From Candidatus Saganbacteria bacterium (GTDB lineage: Bacteria; Margulisbacteria; WOR-1; O2-12-FULL-45-9; XYB2-FULL-48-7), in the NCBI GenBank assembly GCA_016939335.1, contig JAFGHC010000013.1:1-32964 (forward strand): DNA of 32,964 bases, in the 5' to 3' direction. Below the pieces are notes generated by a model, which saw only the letters and a program-made list of their open reading frames with translations, was not told the origin of the DNA and searched no databases. A program made the position numbers and the translations under genes. Below are positions 31,572 through 32,964 of this stretch, in pieces. Each line of letters starts with the position of its first letter. The first letter of the stretch is position 1.

Positions 31572-32850
31572 ACGGGGACAGATGCTGGTCGCCGCCATCT
31601 TCGTGATCGTGGTCTTCACGGTCCTGGGGGTGGAGCTCGCCTCCCTGCTTGCCAGCGAAAGCTACTCGACGATCCAGAACTACAACGGCGTCAGGGCGCT
31701 CAACGTGGCCGAGGCGGGGGTCCGCTTCACCCTCGCCACCTCGCTGGCCGCCACCGCCAACTGGTCGGGGAGCGCGCTTAAAAAGTTCGGTCCCGTCACT
31801 TTTTCCCCCGGCACTTTCTCGATCACTTACGAAAGCATCAGCGAGAGCGACGTTACGGTCAAATCGACCGGCACGGTCAACGGCGTCAGCCGGACGGTCA
31901 CGGCCTCTTTTCACAAGGAGTCCTCCTCGCTCGGCGAGTTCGCCGATTACAACGTTTACGCCGGCACCCCCGGCAGCGTCGGCAACACGCTCTATATTTA
32001 CGACACCGCCAAAATAATCGGCGATTTCTACTATTACGGGCCGATCGTCATCTACGGCACCCGGCCGCCCCCCGCCCAGAGCGGCGGCGTGATCAAAAGC
32101 ACTTATATCAATCCCTCCTCCCCGGGCGGCATCCCCAACTATTACGCCTCGTGGGAGGCGATCGGCGGTATCGACAACGTCGTCTGGAGCAACACTTATT
32201 ATAATACGATGCTGGGCAAAGTCGGCACCGGGACTTCGGGGCTTTATTCAAGTAAATCCCTGGCCAATGGGACCTGGCAATACACCGACGTCGGCCTGTG
32301 GGGGAATTACTCGATCACCGGGCCGGGAACGATCTGCTGTAACGGTCTCTTCGCGATGGGTAGCACTTCCAAGGTTACCGGCAACGTCGATGTCCTTATC
32401 AAAGGCGACCTCCAGATGCACGACACCAGCAGCATGAAAGGGACAGTCGAAGTGATCGTTCAGGGGAAGATCGCCATGGACGCAACCGCCGTCATCACCA
32501 CCGACGCCTGGGTCTATTCCAAATCTTCATCAGCTCCATCCGTCGACGGCCAGTGGGCCGTCGCCCTCACCGGCAACAACCGGATCGAGGGGTCCCTCCT
32601 GGTGCCGTACGGCGGCCTGGTGGCTTACAATAATTCTTACCTGAAAGGGCTGGTCTACGCCAAGTTCTTCGAGATCTACAGCAATTCGACGCTGGAAGGG
32701 ACCGGGGTCTTCTCGGACGTCGGGAACTTTTACAACAATTCGACGATCATCCAGAACGAAGGGATCCTGCCGCAAGTCGCCCCGCAGGGGCTCTCGTCCG
32801 AGTCGGTGACCGCCACGATCACCAATACCTACTGGAACGAAACATATTAA
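31558..32850 (+). CDS. PilX/GspK-like protein with bactofilin-like repeats
   Basis: 430 residues. N-terminal KRG|QMLVAAIFVIVVFTVLGVELASLLASE is a prepilin-like signal but lacks the Glu at +5, as in GspK and PilX-type tip pilins. Then a helix with YNGVRALNVAEAGVRF, a beta domain to about 130 and a long C-terminal region of short beta repeats (GNVDVLIKGDLQMHDTSSMKGTVEVIVQGKIAMDATAVITT, NRIEGSLLVPYGGLVAYNNSYLKGLVYAKFFEIYSNSTLEG) typical of polymer-forming or beta-helix folds. This C-terminus would make an elongated tip structure. Last gene of the pilin chain; complete stop at 32850. Confidence 0.82.
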   Translation: MTCSKRGQMLVAAIFVIVVFTVLGVELASLLASESYSTIQNYNGVRALNVAEAGVRFTLATSLAATANWSGSALKKFGPVTFSPGTFSITYESISESDVTVKSTGTVNGVSRTVTASFHKESSSLGEFADYNVYAGTPGSVGNTLYIYDTAKIIGDFYYYGPIVIYGTRPPPAQSGGVIKSTYINPSSPGGIPNYYASWEAIGGIDNVVWSNTYYNTMLGKVGTGTSGLYSSKSLANGTWQYTDVGLWGNYSITGPGTICCNGLFAMGSTSKVTGNVDVLIKGDLQMHDTSSMKGTVEVIVQGKIAMDATAVITTDAWVYSKSSSAPSVDGQWAVALTGNNRIEGSLLVPYGGLVAYNNSYLKGLVYAKFFEIYSNSTLEGTGVFSDVGNFYNNSTIIQNEGILPQVAPQGLSSESVTATITNTYWNETY

Positions 32851-32964
32851 TCAGGACATTCCCCAAAATTTAAGCCACAAAGTTGATTAATCCCTGTAGT
32901 TAAAGCAAAAATCGATGGCCAGGAAGTGGCAGCGGAGATTTTGTGTGATTTTGAATAGGGAACC
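32851..32964. other. Unassigned right edge
   Basis: 114 nt after the last pilin gene, composition different from the left (AT-rich, then mixed). The segment begins TCAGGACATTCCCC and carries a plus-strand reading frame VKAKIDGQEVAAEILCDFE then a stop. The abrupt change could be the end of a mobile element or part of a gene running out of the window; I see nothing decisive. Confidence 0.3.

Overview
The window (about 33 kb, GC-rich, tightly packed, many ATGA-type stop/start overlaps) reads as a chromosomal segment of a Gram-negative-type bacterium from an uncultivated lineage. The best guess is Margulisbacteria, including WOR-1/Saganbacteria, the sister group of Cyanobacteria. Support: an LptB/LptG lipopolysaccharide export pair joined to a DUF3084 membrane protein and an RNase H-fold protein (a pairing typical of Cyanobacteria), a short EF-Ts of about 200 residues, SepF next to YggS, alpha2beta2 glycyl-tRNA synthetase, a PorV-like outer-membrane protein and Thr-rich pilin linkers. 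This assignment is inference from gene content only.

Layout. (1) 60-5569, minus: yggS, sepF, proC, a PfkB-type sugar kinase, a class II aldolase and a bifunctional RelA/SpoT, an operon-like chain from a promoter near 5585. (2) 5599-6998, plus: a stand-alone secreted sorting-type (FlgD-like) domain coupled to a PorV-like beta-barrel. (3) 7204-8647, plus: rpsB and tsf. (4) 8645-10333: a small accessory island with a helical-repeat protein and an LRR-like protein, both minus, separated by a diverged remnant of a second tsf 3' end. (5) 10454-13147: polA. (6) 13271-13627: a four-helix-bundle (23S IVP-type) gene between AT-rich repeats. (7) 13814-17973, minus: trpD, lptB, lptG, DUF3084 and an RNase H-fold gene; lptB appears to start at ATT. 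(8) 18061-18606: membrane-anchored GyrI-like protein. (9) 18607-21565: accessory island with three ORF6N paralogues, several palindromic repeats, a truncated second copy of the glyQ promoter and start, and a CheD-like protein. (10) 21566-24659: glyQ and glyS. (11) 24656-29175: a secreted/anchored protein, a GT-C-like membrane protein and two GT2 glycosyltransferases. (12) 29185-32850: five prepilin-like genes forming a type IV pilus or type II secretion-like pseudopilin cluster.

Four themes stand out. First, many transcription units look leaderless: a good -10 box sits 6-8 nt from the ATG/GTG of the sorting-domain gene, polA, trpD, glyQ, a GT2 gene and two pilin genes, usually with a -35 at 17-18 nt spacing. 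Second, several families of short palindromic repeats have entered or abut coding sequence in frame (proC, polA twice, glyQ, glyS twice) and seem to supply two signal peptides. Third, both accessory islands carry a diverged fragment of the adjacent housekeeping gene (tsf 3' end, glyQ 5' end) whose differences are mostly synonymous, as if foreign DNA had been captured through homologous flanks. Fourth, the ORF6N genes and the unrelated four-helix-bundle gene share a 5' leader built of two small hairpins, hinting at a common cassette type.
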